Source: Laburnicola sp. R22_1 (taxonomy: Eukaryota; Ascomycota; Dothideomycetes; Pleosporales; Didymosphaeriaceae). Taken from it: DNA of 64,000 nt. Made by a program: the position numbers and the translations under genes. Location of the stretch: positions 1,984,001-2,048,000 of the forward strand of contig JACONQ010000003.1 in assembly GCA_014281115.1 (NCBI GenBank), in the 5' to 3' direction. The notes beneath the pieces were generated by a model. That model saw only the letters and a program-made list of their open reading frames with translations. It did not search any database and had not been told where the DNA came from. Below are positions 35,388-46,583 of the stretch, piece after piece; the first letter of the stretch is position 1, and each line of letters begins with the position of its first letter.

Positions 35388-36090
35388 ATGTGCTCGCTCT
35401 CGCAGCAGAAATACAGAGTAGTAATAGCATTATTTGCAAGTATTATATATGCAGCATCTGCAGGTAGTATAATCTATACCTACCGTCACGGTGCAAGTCA
35501 TAAGTCTGGGATATTTACCTTGACAGTAAGCCGAGGCTATCCAACTCCATCTATCTAAATATTCATTCATCTAGCCTACCGTAGTACAAACCCAGTCATG
35601 GCATCTATATACAATAGGAACGTTAGAATACTGCCTCACGCACGACAGTAAAGTCCAGTGTAACGATCTACCCACCCAACTTAAATATGTCGATCCGCTA
35701 TACCCAAGAAAGAACGATTATATCCTCCGAATAATACAACCAAGTATCCTGTATAGTGCTTTGACATTAGGACTAGTCACTGGAATCTCCAGCCTGACGC
35801 TCTTCTGCATATGGATGCTTGATCCCCAGGCTCATCGCATTCGTGGACTCCAAATCGTTGCATCTTGCATTTCTTGTATCTGCTTTACCATTCTGTTGGT
35901 ACTTATTAATCTTCTCAGTCGACGTCTCTCTGCGATATTATCTTTATCCGTCGCTCGTAGTCCGCTATTCTTGCTTTCCTCTATATTAGTCTGTTGTTCC
36001 GCTGTCCTCGTTATTATAGTATCAATATTTTCAGCTGATCGGATTAGGATGCAAAAGGACCGGTCAATCGGACGAATGAAAAATATTTAG
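35388..36090 (+). CDS. Four-helix membrane protein, two exons, apparently intact
   Basis: ATG 35388 opens exon 1 (138 nt), whose end at 35525 is followed by a GTAAGC donor. The intron 35526-35574 ends in CTAG, and exon 2 runs to 36090 in frame, giving 217 residues. One membrane helix lies at about residues 10-30. An extracellular loop with YCLTHDSKVQC and a likely disulfide follows. Three more helices lie at about 105-200, then a short basic tail. The layout resembles SUR7/PalI-type or other tetraspanning fungal plasma-membrane proteins, but I cannot fix the family. It is convergent with the gene at 36132-36963, with 41 bp between their ends. Confidence 0.65.
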
Positions 36091-36131
36091 CTATAGTTCT
36101 TTGACAAGAATTACATACACACAAAGTCTAT

Positions 36132-36963
36132 TTACATATGTGAAACCCACTCTCCAACATCGTCCCACAAACTTTCGGTAATGCTTATCTCGGGTAGCAC
36201 AGGCGCTATATTATCCCATTCAGAATCTGCCTTAAAGGTCTCCCTGCCATCTGAGTGCGACGTGGTAAAAGGTGCATCCTCAGCAGCATCACCACAATCC
36301 ACTTCGCCATAGTTGCTATGGATATCTTGCACTGTTCCAAACTCGACATCTCGGCGTTGGGAGCCTGCCACACTTTGGCAGCCTTGGAACCAGTCGACTA
36401 TAGAATCGGTCGTGTGAACGGTTGCACTGGCGCCGTATCCATCGCTGCTCCTCCGAACGCAGGCCTCAGGCGTTGGGTGGTTTTGCCGTCTCGTGTGAGC
36501 ATCTTCACTTCTATCCTCATCCGAATCAAGTCGAATTTGCTCTTGGGAGTGTTTAATTAAAAATATTAGGCTTCCAATTCCGAATACCGCGCCCGCAACC
36601 GAGGTGATCATGACGAATCCAGTGGCTTGCTCCGATAAAGTCGAACTAGTAGCTGTAACGATTGCTGGAGCATTCGGGCAGCGTGTAGAGGTCGGTGGGG
36701 GCGGTTCCTTAGTGGGCAGGAATGTGGCAATAGTGGGATTAACTCCCAATGAGGTTTCTGGAATAGAAACAGACGAAGTAGAATAACATCCGCCCGTTGC
36801 CGTCGCTCCTGGATGATGTATATTCGTGGTTCTGTTTAGCCATGGGCGGACTAGAAAACAGTTAGCGCGACACCTGCTTTCCGGTATCCGTGCACCACGT
36901 ACCTAGTCGAGCATTGCACCACCCACAAAGCACGAAGTAACATCCTATACAAGAGAAACGCAT
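36132..36963 (-). CDS. Single-pass type I membrane protein, two exons, apparently intact
   Basis: ATG 36963 begins MRFSCIGCYFVLCGWCNARL, a plausible signal peptide. The intron 36902-36851 (GTACGT...GCTAAC...CTAG) joins in frame, giving 259 residues. A Ser/Thr/Pro-rich outer part with a few Cys residues follows, then a membrane helix (FVMITSVAGAVFGIGSLIFL) and a hydrophilic acidic tail. The pattern suits a fungal cell-surface sensor or adhesin-like protein, but there is no domain that I recognise. No stop codon breaks it. Confidence 0.65.
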
Positions 36964-37422
36964 CGCGACAGGTATGCTTGGAAGATATATTCACGTTACA
37001 CCGACCTCTTTAGCATGTACATATGTATCATTTCGTGTTGCGGCGAGGCTTGCAGGCCCAATACGCCTTTGGTTAATAAATTTAGTGAAATGTTACGGCA
37101 CAGTGGGTGTGCCTTGTCGCTGGCGCGTAGTGGCAAACCATGGAGATTGCTGCGGCGCCTGCGCAGGGTGCCATATGCCAAGGAACTAGCAGAGCTGCCG
37201 CAACAGGGCGTGATTACCAACGATCGATTTGGGTGTCTTCGCAAGGCGCACGCGCTCATGCTGATGGTATTTCATGGGGGCTTTATTGAAAGGCTTGACT
37301 ACTATATTAGGTAGGTAGCACCTGAATCACATTCTAACTAACTATGTAGCCGCAGCGTTCCCACTATTGGGAGCGTCGCCTTGAACCGCCACAGGCAATA
37401 GCTCCGTAACTGTTTGATGAAC
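36964..37422. other. Intergenic
   Basis: Short overlapping frames on both strands (about 36974-37314) show no family features. It probably holds the promoter of the membrane-protein gene at 36132-36963. Confidence 0.4.
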
Positions 37423-37806
37423 CTAATAACACCATGGCAACAGTTTTAGATAGTTTCGCTGCAAACTGGCAATATCCTTCGTCACTTCGATCAAAGACTT
37501 ATCTATCTCATTTGACCATCTGCCCACGCTCTCCATTAATTGTGAGTGCATCTTTTCCATCCTATTCTTGATTTCTGTCACATTGAATTGGAGTTGGTCG
37601 ACACGCGATATGAGGTCTGACAGCTGCTGCATTTCGGGGCTAGAGATGTACGCGCTTGCGACCTGGTTGAGTGGGAGGAAAGAGTTTGTTTGTTCTGCAT
37701 ACTCCCACCCCATGCTAAGGTCCCCTTCCGTTTCTGGGATCGGCGGTAGGTCGGTTTGGAACGCCATTGATTCAGAACCCCAAGCGCAATCTGGGAAGAA
37801 CTCCAT
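37423..37806 (-). CDS. Coiled-coil protein, hypothetical
   Basis: A 127-residue frame from ATG 37806. The second half has a heptad-like helix (LSDLISRVDQLQFNVTEIKN...) suited to dimerise. The first half is acidic with several Trp residues. It is divergent from the Myb/SANT-like gene at 38064, with 257 bp between starts. Possible introns were not excluded. The function is unknown; the pairing suggests a regulatory partner, which is inference. Confidence 0.45.
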   Translation of the reverse strand: MEFFPDCAWGSESMAFQTDLPPIPETEGDLSMGWEYAEQTNSFLPLNQVASAYISSPEMQQLSDLISRVDQLQFNVTEIKNRMEKMHSQLMESVGRWSNEIDKSLIEVTKDIASLQRNYLKLLPWCY

Positions 37807-38063
37807 GTTGATTTGAGGTGGCGTAGGAACACTTAAGAGGATGATTTCGTCTGCGATTTGTGATGGTTACCATAGGCCGGTGTAAAAGTTGAGCTTACAT
37901 ATCTGCGGCGTACCTACCTGTTTACGAGGCCTCCGAGACTTCCGAGACTTCCGCGGTTTCCGCCGGGTACGACGGAATCGGGCGGAATGGGCGGCAACAA
38001 AAGCTTTGCCTTCGCCACGTTATAGTGTTGCGGCTGTGGAATACGGCAACCCTACGCTCCACC

Positions 38064-38444
38064 ATGGCTCCCCGACGCAGACTTGCATATACGCCCGAAG
38101 AAGAAAATACATTGGCAGAGATTATCAAAACACGACCCTCCGCTCCGTGGCCTGTTATACGAAAGGCGTACAATTCTGCCAATCCGCAAAGACACAGAAG
38201 TGTCCCAGCTCTACGCAAGAAGTGGAAAAGCATGCAAAAAGCAAAATTGCTTCCAGCATCGCAGGGTAGCCCCAACACTGCAGCTTCGGAGCATGAGAAA
38301 GAGCCGTTGTCCACCAGTCATGATGTGGACTCTTCTTTCCTCAGTGGCTTTCCATCGCGCGCATCAAGCCCTGCGGGTTCAGGTTTCTTCACCGAAGATC
38401 ATGTTGAACTGAAGGACGAATCGATGGTGCATGTGAGTAACTAG
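38064..38444 (+). CDS. Myb/SANT-like DNA-binding protein, small
   Basis: ATG 38064 opens 126 residues. Residues 5-60 have the spacing of a Myb/SANT-type three-helix domain (YTPEEENTLAEII, WPVIRKAYN, ALRKKWKSMQ). A Ser-rich tail follows. The end may be spliced: a GTGAGT donor at 38433 and an acceptor at 38499 would change only the last residues (a stop follows two codons later). Similar small Myb/SANT proteins have been noted among Starship cargo, to my recollection. No stop or shift interrupts it. Confidence 0.6.
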   Translation: MAPRRRLAYTPEEENTLAEIIKTRPSAPWPVIRKAYNSANPQRHRSVPALRKKWKSMQKAKLLPASQGSPNTAASEHEKEPLSTSHDVDSSFLSGFPSRASSPAGSGFFTEDHVELKDESMVHVSN

Positions 38445-38790
38445 CTCAGCGCATTGTTCCTTGGCTGACTATGGCTTTGGCACATCGTTCTTCAATCAGT
38501 GGGATTAGTTTTCCTGGTGATATCAGGTTTCCTGGCGATCTGGATTATTCGCATTTGGAAGGAAGATCCTTATCTATGGTAGACATCACCAACCGCCACG
38601 GTATCTAGCAGATGTTTCAATGTCATTCAGAATAATATATGCAGTTCTGTACATGTTTTCCACAATTAAGGATTCTTTAACAAGTTCTCCACCTGACTAA
38701 CGCGCAGTAATGCCTATTCCGTACTGTAGTAAGGCGTATCCCATTCTATATTAGCAGAAACCTACTGCGCGTTAGAAAACTCGACACTAG
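38445..38790. other. Intergenic
   Basis: Apart from a possible last-exon remnant of the Myb/SANT-like gene near 38500, nothing is recognised. Confidence 0.4.
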
Positions 38791-39565
38791 TTGTTCCGGC
38801 TATCACTAGGAATAGATCACGCGCGTTTAACTATGGCCCACCCCCTGCTCACCGCAATATTTCATAACGTTACTCATAAACCGTTCTCCGGAGATGCCGC
38901 TCTAGCCCAAAGACATGTTCTCCGCTCCCTCCGAAATGCCGTCATGTTTTTAAAGTACTCTCTTAGATTTAAAGGCGGCGCTGTCCCTGTACTACAGCGT
39001 ATTACTTCACCAATTCAACAATTTGCATATATGGAACCTAACCAGAACTAAGAGTTGGTACGATCAATATTTATTTCTAAGTCTGTTCGAGTTAATGACA
39101 AGGCCTCAGTCGACCCAGGATGAACCACTCTCCTACTACCAACAAGTCCTGAGACAGCTGGATCTCCACACGAAATGGAGTATCCAAAGACTTGCAGTGG
39201 AGTTTGATGCTGCTACCTAAAGCAACATAGCGCTTCAGGCGGAACTTAATAGGGCTGCACAAAACATTATGCTCCTATAGAGGGAGCTTGATAAGGCGCG
39301 CAGCCATTTGGAGACTCTTAAGCAAGAGTGTAACGGTCTATTCAAAGAGGTTGAAAGGCTGGAAAAGCTGGCCGATAATACGAGTGAACAACGTGACGCT
39401 GCGAAAACGCAGCTAGTGGCGATCACGAAAGAGAATGATGAGAACGTTAAGAAATTGAAGGCGGCTATGGAAGAAAACGCAAGCTACAAGGCTATTATTG
39501 AATTGAGCAATGATGCTTCTGGAGCAAGTGGGAATAGGAGATCTCGCCGCCTTTGTGAGATTTAG
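38791..39565 (+). pseudogene. Coiled-coil protein, decayed
   Basis: Three plus-strand frames (38791-39051, 39023-39220, 39308-39565) form one degraded gene with stops near 39220 and 39280. The last part is a strong coiled coil (ETLKQECNGLFKEVERLEKL...) ending in a basic RRSRRLCEI tail. The family is not recognised. Confidence 0.4.
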
Positions 39566-39779
39566 CTAGTACAAAAGGCTCATTTTTAATTATCTAGACT
39601 CCCTTCATCTGCTTGTATGCTTTTGATGGATCCTTTAGCATTGGCTAGGCCAGGAAATGCAAAAACGGAAGTCTTGGAAGCTAGACATGCCAGTGACTGA
39701 GCTGGCAACGCATTTTTAAGAAACCCATGCTAATAAGGTTAGTGAGCACGATAGAGACAGCGGTAGGTCAAAAACCTGT

Positions 39780-40657
39780 TTTAAATCATCAAGCTCTACT
39801 TCGTCGCGCATTCCATGCCGCACGAAGTCGTCCATTTCCTTATCCGCCAATGCTGGTGATATAGGTTCTGTTATCCTTAACAGCAGCTGCACCAGTACCT
39901 TAGCTTGCGGGGGCGGCTTTTTCGGCCCTATGTGGATGTATCGATCGAATCCTACCTGTATTACGTTATCTAGTCACCTTAATGCATTACAATACTTACC
40001 TATCTTAATACGTCCGTCCCAGCTAGAAACAAACACGTCTGATGGTAGGATGGCGTCGGAGTGGCATCCTAATCGGTTCAGTGCCTCTATGCCTCGTAGG
40101 GTCTATCTAGTCAATATTGAATGCAGACGCAGGAATGTACATACTTCCTTAACTATGGTTCTTATATCTTGGAGAACTGCAGGCCTCCAGATAGCTGTGG
40201 ATAGAGGGATGCCAGGTCGATCGTATACGCAGTATAGCCACCCGTTCCATTCAAACGCCTGGATAAAATTCAAAGCGTACGGTGAGTTTCTATCCAGTTT
40301 GAAAACAGCTTTGGGGATGATTTTTCTTATGATAACAGGACAGCTATCTTCTCTAGACTCGGCCAAACAATAACTACGGCCGTCTCCCGGGATGATTTCG
40401 TACACGAACTCGTAGTAGACATCAGGATCTTTGTGCTGAGGAACAACTGGCTTAAGAAGAGCATACGATGCTGGCTTTTTATGTATTGTGTTTTGCCTAG
40501 TTTTGTTCTGCTGTACTGGATAATTATTAATGCTCTTTGGAGTGTGAGTGGAATCAGTGTTGAAATTTGATGCGCCATTCACATCTGGAGATGCCGGTTT
40601 ATTTAGACGCCCTTGACCAGGCGAAAGGGAAAATCTAGTGTTCCTATCGGGAGCCAT
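39780..40657 (-). pseudogene. Protein-kinase-like protein, decayed
   Basis: From ATG 40657 the minus-strand frame has a Ser/Asn/Lys-rich N-terminus. It then shows a kinase-like fold: a VIIRKIIPKAVF strand, YALNFIQAFEWNGWLYCVYDRPG (hinge-like), and an AVLQDIRTIVKEV helix. After a TAG near 40103 the same protein seems to continue with an SDVFVSSWDGRIKIGKY segment, like the catalytic-loop side of a pseudokinase. The usual HRD and DFG motifs are not visible, so it may never have been catalytic. It is divergent from the coiled-coil gene at 40740. Confidence 0.45.
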
Positions 40658-40739
40658 CGCGTGCACAAGAACCGGGGGTGGCACACTACTTATAGCTTTG
40701 GTAAACCCTTTAGTCCCAGGGATCACCTTTCTGTCGAAA

Positions 40740-41192
40740 ATGCCACGCGCAAGGAAAGCACTCGAGCCCTCGAAATTAAGTGGAGTAGAAGTGAACGAAA
40801 TTGATGAGTTCGTACGAAGGCACGGTGGGACCACTTTGGCTCTGGAACTGACTCGTGCTCGAACGAAAGAGTCGAAGCGCGAGGAAAACATTATACAGCA
40901 CATCCACTACCTGTCACGTACAAATGGAGAGCTACGCGCGGAGCTTTCCTTCTACAGGCATTGCTACACGAACTCAGAGCGTTTCAAAGATGTAATTGAA
41001 GCATATGCACGAGATTTGCTCCACGAGTGCATCATTGGGTTAGTCGCAGAGCCTGACTTGGAGACAATACGATCTATATCAAGTGGCATTACCAGGGAAG
41101 TTGAAGACTTCCAGAACAAGCTATCTCAGGCATTTGAAGAATTTGCTGCGCCGTATGAATCTAAGCAAATGCAGCCATTGCCTTATGTATGA
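40740..41192 (+). CDS. Coiled-coil protein of 150 residues, hypothetical
   Basis: ATG 40740 opens an unbroken frame, 82 bp from the divergent kinase-like gene. A helical, charged middle (TRARTKESKREENII...) suggests a coiled coil, and the C-terminus is an acidic helix. No intron is evident. It resembles other short coiled-coil frames in this window (37423-37806, 38791-39565). The function is unknown. Confidence 0.5.
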   Translation: MPRARKALEPSKLSGVEVNEIDEFVRRHGGTTLALELTRARTKESKREENIIQHIHYLSRTNGELRAELSFYRHCYTNSERFKDVIEAYARDLLHECIIGLVAEPDLETIRSISSGITREVEDFQNKLSQAFEEFAAPYESKQMQPLPYV

Positions 41193-41364
41193 TGGGGATC
41201 TAGTCCGCGGCATTGCAAAGACATACTTCTAGGTCGTCTTGTTGCGGCATAAGTGGGCAAAAATGGTTCGAAATCAAGCTCAATCAACCTTATATCTCTG
41301 TTCATTACATTTGCAACCGTTTTTCTAATTCCATCGCGAATAGTTTCATTAGCACACACTGTGC

Positions 41365-43030
41365 CTAGTTAGCGTCGAAATAGACTGGATCCATTTTCAT
41401 ACCCGATACTGCCACCTTGCCCCTTCGTTTACGGAGGATATCTTTGATAATTTCGGAGTAATCCAGTTTGCCCTGGATCTCTACAATCCTTGCTCCCTTG
41501 CGCTCTTGTGTTTGCGGCAAGTCATCCCGATAAATATACATGTCCAACACCTAATGTATTAGAAAGTGTAGGCAGAAGGCGTAGGTATACATACATTGCT
41601 CCCAGACAACGCTAGTCGTTTTCTAGGGTAATCCAGGCTTGCCGTTGCTCCTCTCTGTGTTTGGCCTTTTGAAATCTCTATATTGGAAACTTCTGTAGCT
41701 GGCGTATATTGTTGTTTATCTTTCTTTAAGAGCTCATCTATGAATTTACGAGCAAGGTGATGCTGTTCGCTGCTTTCCATATGCCAAACAAATACAATTT
41801 CTCAGGTGTTGGTATTCAAAGAATCCTGTTCCTTAATTAAATGTCTCAGATAAGACAGATGCCCAGTTATGCCTATCCCACTTGCGAACAATACGACCGT
41901 GCTATATTGCCGAAAGTTAAAACATGAACTATAGGGACCTTTAATCTATGCAGTGTGGCTGTTGTGCATGTTCGAAGCGAGACCCGATAGTTGTCGTGTG
42001 AAACCTCTTTGTGGCCACACGTGAAGTTCTATACTGTTCGATAGTATAGGGGATGCTACTATGAAGGGATGTCTTTGAAAGCAACTGAATAATCCAGCGT
42101 TGGCCAAAGTAAGGTAAACATATTGACCAGGACGTACTCTCCACGGCCTGGCAGGTGTAATTTCGAGTTTGATGCCTTCTCCAGTCTTTTGCAGCATGGC
42201 TATTGTTCTGTGTCTGTGCCAAGATAAGTTCCGATAAAGCAAGAGACAATATCGACATGCTAGACTAAGAAACTAAAGAGACGTGCTAAGTACTATGCGA
42301 TATCTGGTAAGTCTGTTGGGGCTCTCTACATGAAACCAGAGTAAAATGCTTATACACAATGCACTTGTTAAATGAACGAGGCGGAATATCTCGTATATAC
42401 GTCGCCGGACTGGTTTTATAGAGGTACACACGAGTGCAATTAGACTAAATGCTACCTGTTCTATTAGATACAAATTTTCATTTTGGTAGCATTACGTACA
42501 ACAGTCCCAGTGATGAATACTAGATCTATTTTCCAGTTCGCTAGAATTAATTCTAAAGATACATGAAGTAGCCCCTCTAGTATAACAATAGAAGCAATAG
42601 CTATATGACCTTTTAGATATGTTCTGAGTGAGATCTTTAGATAGTGGGCGATAAGGTCTGCACTTGGAAGTAGCATTGCTAGGTTTGTTAGAAAAAAGGA
42701 TGCAGATCGTATACTTAATTCCTTTTGAGACTGTACTCCCTAGCCTATGCAAATGCCATTCGTAGTAAACAAGAGAATGTAAAGAAGGACATCCCTGATA
42801 GAACATTGTAGCCTAAGGGCTTCTAGGAACGTTACTTGGGTATAACGCAGATATTTTAGGCTTAGGTATGTGGTCTATAAAGTAAACGAACGAGATATGT
42901 AATAGCTAAGCCATCTTATTGCAATAAGCGCGATGAGGCCAAAGAAGGCTACTAGATACCAGAAGCCAAAGTTTAAGTCGTCCGCCATGCTAGGGAGCGA
43001 TGGCAGTTCCACCAGCGCCGTTAAACGCAT
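41365..43030 (-). pseudogene. Ferric-chelate reductase family protein, decayed
   Basis: The start is ATG 43030 or 42988. A first membrane helix (FWYLVAFFGLIALIAI), later helices with HYLKISLRTY and GHIAIASIVILEGLLHVSLEL, and a further membrane block (42473-42273: YEIFRLVHL...ILLWFHVE) fit the ferric reductase domain, where His residues bind haem. An FAD-binding block follows (RPGQYVYLTL, FQRHPFIV), then NAD-domain remnants (VLFASGIGITG, WHMESSEQ). Stops and shifts break it near 42890, 42740, 42270 and 41935. Intact enzymes reduce Fe3+ at the plasma membrane. The family is a recurrent Starship cargo type. Confidence 0.75.
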
Positions 43031-43107
43031 TTTATAATTGGCCCGTGCGCAATGCGTATAGATATATAAGTGGACCGTTCACCCTCTGTTTTTTTTTAAA
43101 CTCCTAC

Positions 43108-43561
43108 ATGGCGTCTGAGCGTACGCGGTAGGAATCGTTTCGTAAATGTCGAATCAATTTTATTCGTCGCGCACACGAGATCAGTGACCGTTATGACGTT
43201 GATGTATGGGTTTGCATCCGCAAGAAGGGTCAATGCTATGTCTACGATTCTATGCCTAATGACAATGATTGGCCTCCCACAAGCAAAAAGCTAGTATGTC
43301 ACATAATATTATTTGCTACTTTGGACTTATTTTGTATAGTAAACAAGTTATCCAATACTATGTATTAGAACACCCCAAGACTTTAAGCATAACAAATTAG
43401 TAAATAAAGCGTTGGGTAAACTATTAACAAAGGAGAAAGAGTCTTCTAAAGCAACTGTGTCTGAGATGTATCTAAAGAACAATCTTCCTTGGCCACCAAT
43501 GCCTGAATATTCCCAGGAGGAGCTCTTTTCTGCTGAAGGACTGTGGAAACTAAGCAAATAA
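43108..43561 (+). pseudogene. MADS-box-like protein, two exons, two stops
   Basis: From ATG 43108 the frame reads MASERTR, a TAG at 43129, then ESFRKCRINFIRRAHEISD and a VDVWVCIRKKGQCYVYDS strand region, followed by WPPTSKKL. This matches the MADS-type DNA-binding fold seen in small fungal accessory proteins. An intron 43294-43339 (GTATGT...TATAG) joins to a second exon in frame that starts with TAA and goes on as TPQDFKHNK... to a stop at 43561. The stops fit C-to-T or G-to-A changes. It probably once encoded a small regulator. Confidence 0.55.
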
Positions 43562-43657
43562 GAGCCTATTGCCTAAAAGTGGGGGTTGTAAAAAAGTAAC
43601 GTAGCAAGATTTCTAATATAAATATGTTCGTACGCATGTACTTTTATAATTGTAACT

Positions 43658-45088
43658 GTGATCATGATGCCAACTAGATATAACCGTAACCTAAGGTCGC
43701 TAGTTTTAACTAAGGATATTAGCAAAAACAAAAGGATCGATGCATTGACCGTACCTAAGATCGATAAACTGATAGAGGGGATAACAAAGGAATTAGACGA
43801 TGGTCTACTACCCCCCTTGGCTAAAAAAAAGAGGAAAATCCTTCAAACCCTTTAAACGCTAAGAACTGCCAGAGTTAGTGCTAAAGATGCTATCACTCAA
43901 GACATATTAGCCTGTGTTGATGAGTTAGAATCACAAATGGATGTCGACGATTATAATCCACATCCCGGCCCTAACAACCAGACTAGTTATGATAATAATG
44001 GATATCGCGAACCCGACGATTATGACCCTCAAAATGCTGCTCAGACTAGCCATAATAGCCAGCAAACCACTTAACTCGGCCACCAAAATGCTCAGACTAG
44101 CCATGATAGCCAGCAAACCACTTAACTCGTTAAACATGGTCCTCTAGTGTGCTGGATTGAAGAGAAATCATCTTCGAACAATTAGTATTCAGACATTAAG
44201 AGGAAGATCGTAGCGCATGATGAGAGGGGACGATATGTCGTAGCTTATGGGGACATTGATGCTGATAGCGGCGCTTCTGGGAACTTACAGAGCATATTTA
44301 GTCTGAGAGTCGAGGTATCGCCTCCAGGGAAAATGATTGAAGATTATGAAAAGAAAGATAGTTCTGGCAACAGTTTAGAGCTGAATATCGTTTATACTAA
44401 CGATCGCGTTCTAGAAAAGATTATTCAGTGGCATAGACAGGCAAGGAGACAGCCACCTCGTAATATTCTTAGTTAGATTACTATGTTAGGTGCCATCTAG
44501 AATCGAAAGACATAGCTAGGCCACCACGCAGAAGTACATGTACTAGATCTAAGTATTAAAGAGAGAGACTGAGTCCGCTGTTTAGTGTATCTTAATCTGC
44601 AACCGTATAAAGATGAGTGTAGAATATGGGGCGTAACGAACTTCTTGGGGCTAAGCTGGGAAACAAGAACAACTGTGATGGCATGTGTAGAAGGTCACAA
44701 CAAAACCGAAAAGGCAGTCTTGTTTCATAACAAAATTGTTGAGATAGAGAATAGGTGGCATGCAAAGTTCCGACCCGATGATTCTGATGCACTGTCAGAA
44801 ATAGATGTAGAACCATACCATAGGTACGAAACGCCACAGCGACGACATACGTCACGGACAAAGTCAAAGACGCCTGGAGAGGCCTCTACTCGGCCTCCCA
44901 AGACTACACCACCATCGCCTAAGAAGGAGAGTAATACTATAGACCCATCGATAGAGGAGTTTAAAAAGTATCATGTATATCTTACTGGGAAAACATACGG
45001 GGAACTAGATAAAGACGAAAAGACACTATATTTTGCACAGTATGAGCTTTGGACAAAGGCGCGTGAAAAAAATAAGGGGGGCGAGTAG
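43658..45088 (+). pseudogene. Unrecognised protein gene, decayed, single frame with stops
   Basis: One plus-strand frame runs from 43658 to 45088 with stops near 43853, 44071, 44122, 44188 and between 44470 and 44580, but with little sign of frameshift. It includes a tandemly duplicated AQTSHNSQQTT-type segment (about 44040-44124). The last 167 residues (44585-45088) are open and contain a Pro/Ser/Thr-rich basic linker and a conserved-looking IDPSIEEFKKY...YGELDKDEK end. I do not recognise the family. The pattern fits RIP of one large gene. Confidence 0.45.
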
Positions 45089-45147
45089 GATTTGTTACAT
45101 GAAGGTTATATAGTCCGTAGGTACTCAGTAATACAGATATCCCCGCA

Positions 45148-46271
45148 ATGCGTCTATTCACCTGCATCATATTTGCCATATCTGGTTGGGCATTTTGGCG
45201 ATTGCCATGCTACTCTAGCTTGGGCGTTTTTCGCATCGATCTAATCGTGTCCCCAGACTTACCATCTCAGTATGCACATACCCTTCATGGAGCCCAAAGT
45301 AAGCATTGCACTGTTAATTTCAACGCGCTCATACAAATATGCCATAGAAATTGGGTTTAATACATTCTACTCTGATATTCGTTTATCCAATTGCACTTTA
45401 TGCGCAGTCATGCAGGATTTATTAGTCTATTGGACGCCCTTGCTGATGTTCGCGTACCCAAATGGAACTGTGATTTCTGTGCCATAAGTGAATGGAATGT
45501 TAATATAAGCGTCGCCGAGGATACAGTGCACGCATTGCTAATAATCTTTACAGATATTATTTTCTGTTTGGTGAAGATATTAAGGCGTTTCCAGAAGGAT
45601 TTAGAATGATAGCAGGCAGCTCAACGAGACGAAACTCCACGCTTGACGTCCCAGATCCTCCCTTATCCTTTTGGACTGCCAAAGATAAATCACAGGAAGT
45701 GCTTGTACAGCGAGCGCTGGGCTTCAATTGCTTAAACTACGAAACTGTAGGCGAGGGTGCATTACAAAGGCATTCTCTACCCCCTAAGCCTTTTATTGAC
45801 TCCTAGTGCAAAGATGGCCTGCGCCTAGAGCTGTTGTTCCCATTATGCTGGGATGGAGTCCATATCGATTCTTTTAACCACTAATTTCATTTGGCATATC
45901 CTGACCTCCTCATGTAAGGGAAATGCCCAGAAGGCTTTAGATCTCGTCTTCCCTCTCTATACTATGAGACAATATGGGATACCCACGCCTTTAAAGGCGT
46001 GGACGGCCAATTTGTATTGAGTAACGGCGATGTAACTGGGTTTGGCTATCACGGCGACTTTCTCAACGGTTGGGAAGTTAATGTATTGCAAGATGTAATT
46101 ATAGTATGTACGAATCTATCAGGGAACGTCGAGGATTGTCCACCTTTTCGTCTACAGTCAGCAGAAGCAGCAGCTAGTTGCATGCTGACTCCACCTGATG
46201 TTCTAAAGAATGAGAATTGTACAGAACCTAGATGCGAGCTTTGTGGTAATATTTCTATATCCTATGTATAA
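45148..46271 (+). pseudogene. DUF1996 secreted protein, decayed
   Basis: The start (ATG 45148) has a hydrophobic leader, followed by FRIDLIVSPDLPSQYAHTLHG, the N-terminal DUF1996 signature. Later remnants are LELLFPLCWDGVHIDSFNH (about 45825) and YETIWDTHAFKGVDGQFVLS followed by NGDVTGFGYHGDFLNGW (about 45960-46075), the diagnostic core. Stops and shifts separate these blocks. The C-terminus has a few Cys residues. The role of DUF1996 proteins is not known; they are typically extracellular. Confidence 0.75.
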
Positions 46272-46274
46272 TAT

Positions 46275-46583
46275 CTACGTAGAAGAATAAATGATGATTC
46301 CTGTCTGTAAGAGATATGCATATAAATAAATGGATTCAGGTGCGCCTGGAGCAGCTGAAACCAACGATGTTGATGGCGTGGAATTGTTTATCGTAAAATT
46401 AGAAAGCCTTGGCCTCTGCAGTCCAGGACTACCAGAGTTAATAGGGACAATGTCGTTCCTGGCAGGAGAACACGATGGGATTATAGGATCTGTAACTGTG
46501 GTCCCATTAGGAAAGTTCGAGTTAATGTTCACGTAAGTAGAATAGACAGTGCTAACAAGCATAAGACTAACTAGTAATCTCAT
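46275..46583 (-). CDS. Small secreted protein candidate, 102 residues
   Basis: ATG 46583 begins MRLLVSLMLVSTVYS, a convincing signal peptide. The mature part is Ser/Thr/Asn/Pro-rich with one Cys and several potential N-glycosylation sites (for example NGT, NST). A weakly hydrophobic stretch near the end could be a lipid-anchor or membrane signal. No family is recognised. It ends only 3 bp from the DUF1996 pseudogene, convergently. Confidence 0.45.
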   Translation of the reverse strand: MRLLVSLMLVSTVYSTYVNINSNFPNGTTVTDPIIPSCSPARNDIVPINSGSPGLQRPRLSNFTINNSTPSTSLVSAAPGAPESIYLYAYLLQTGIIIYSST

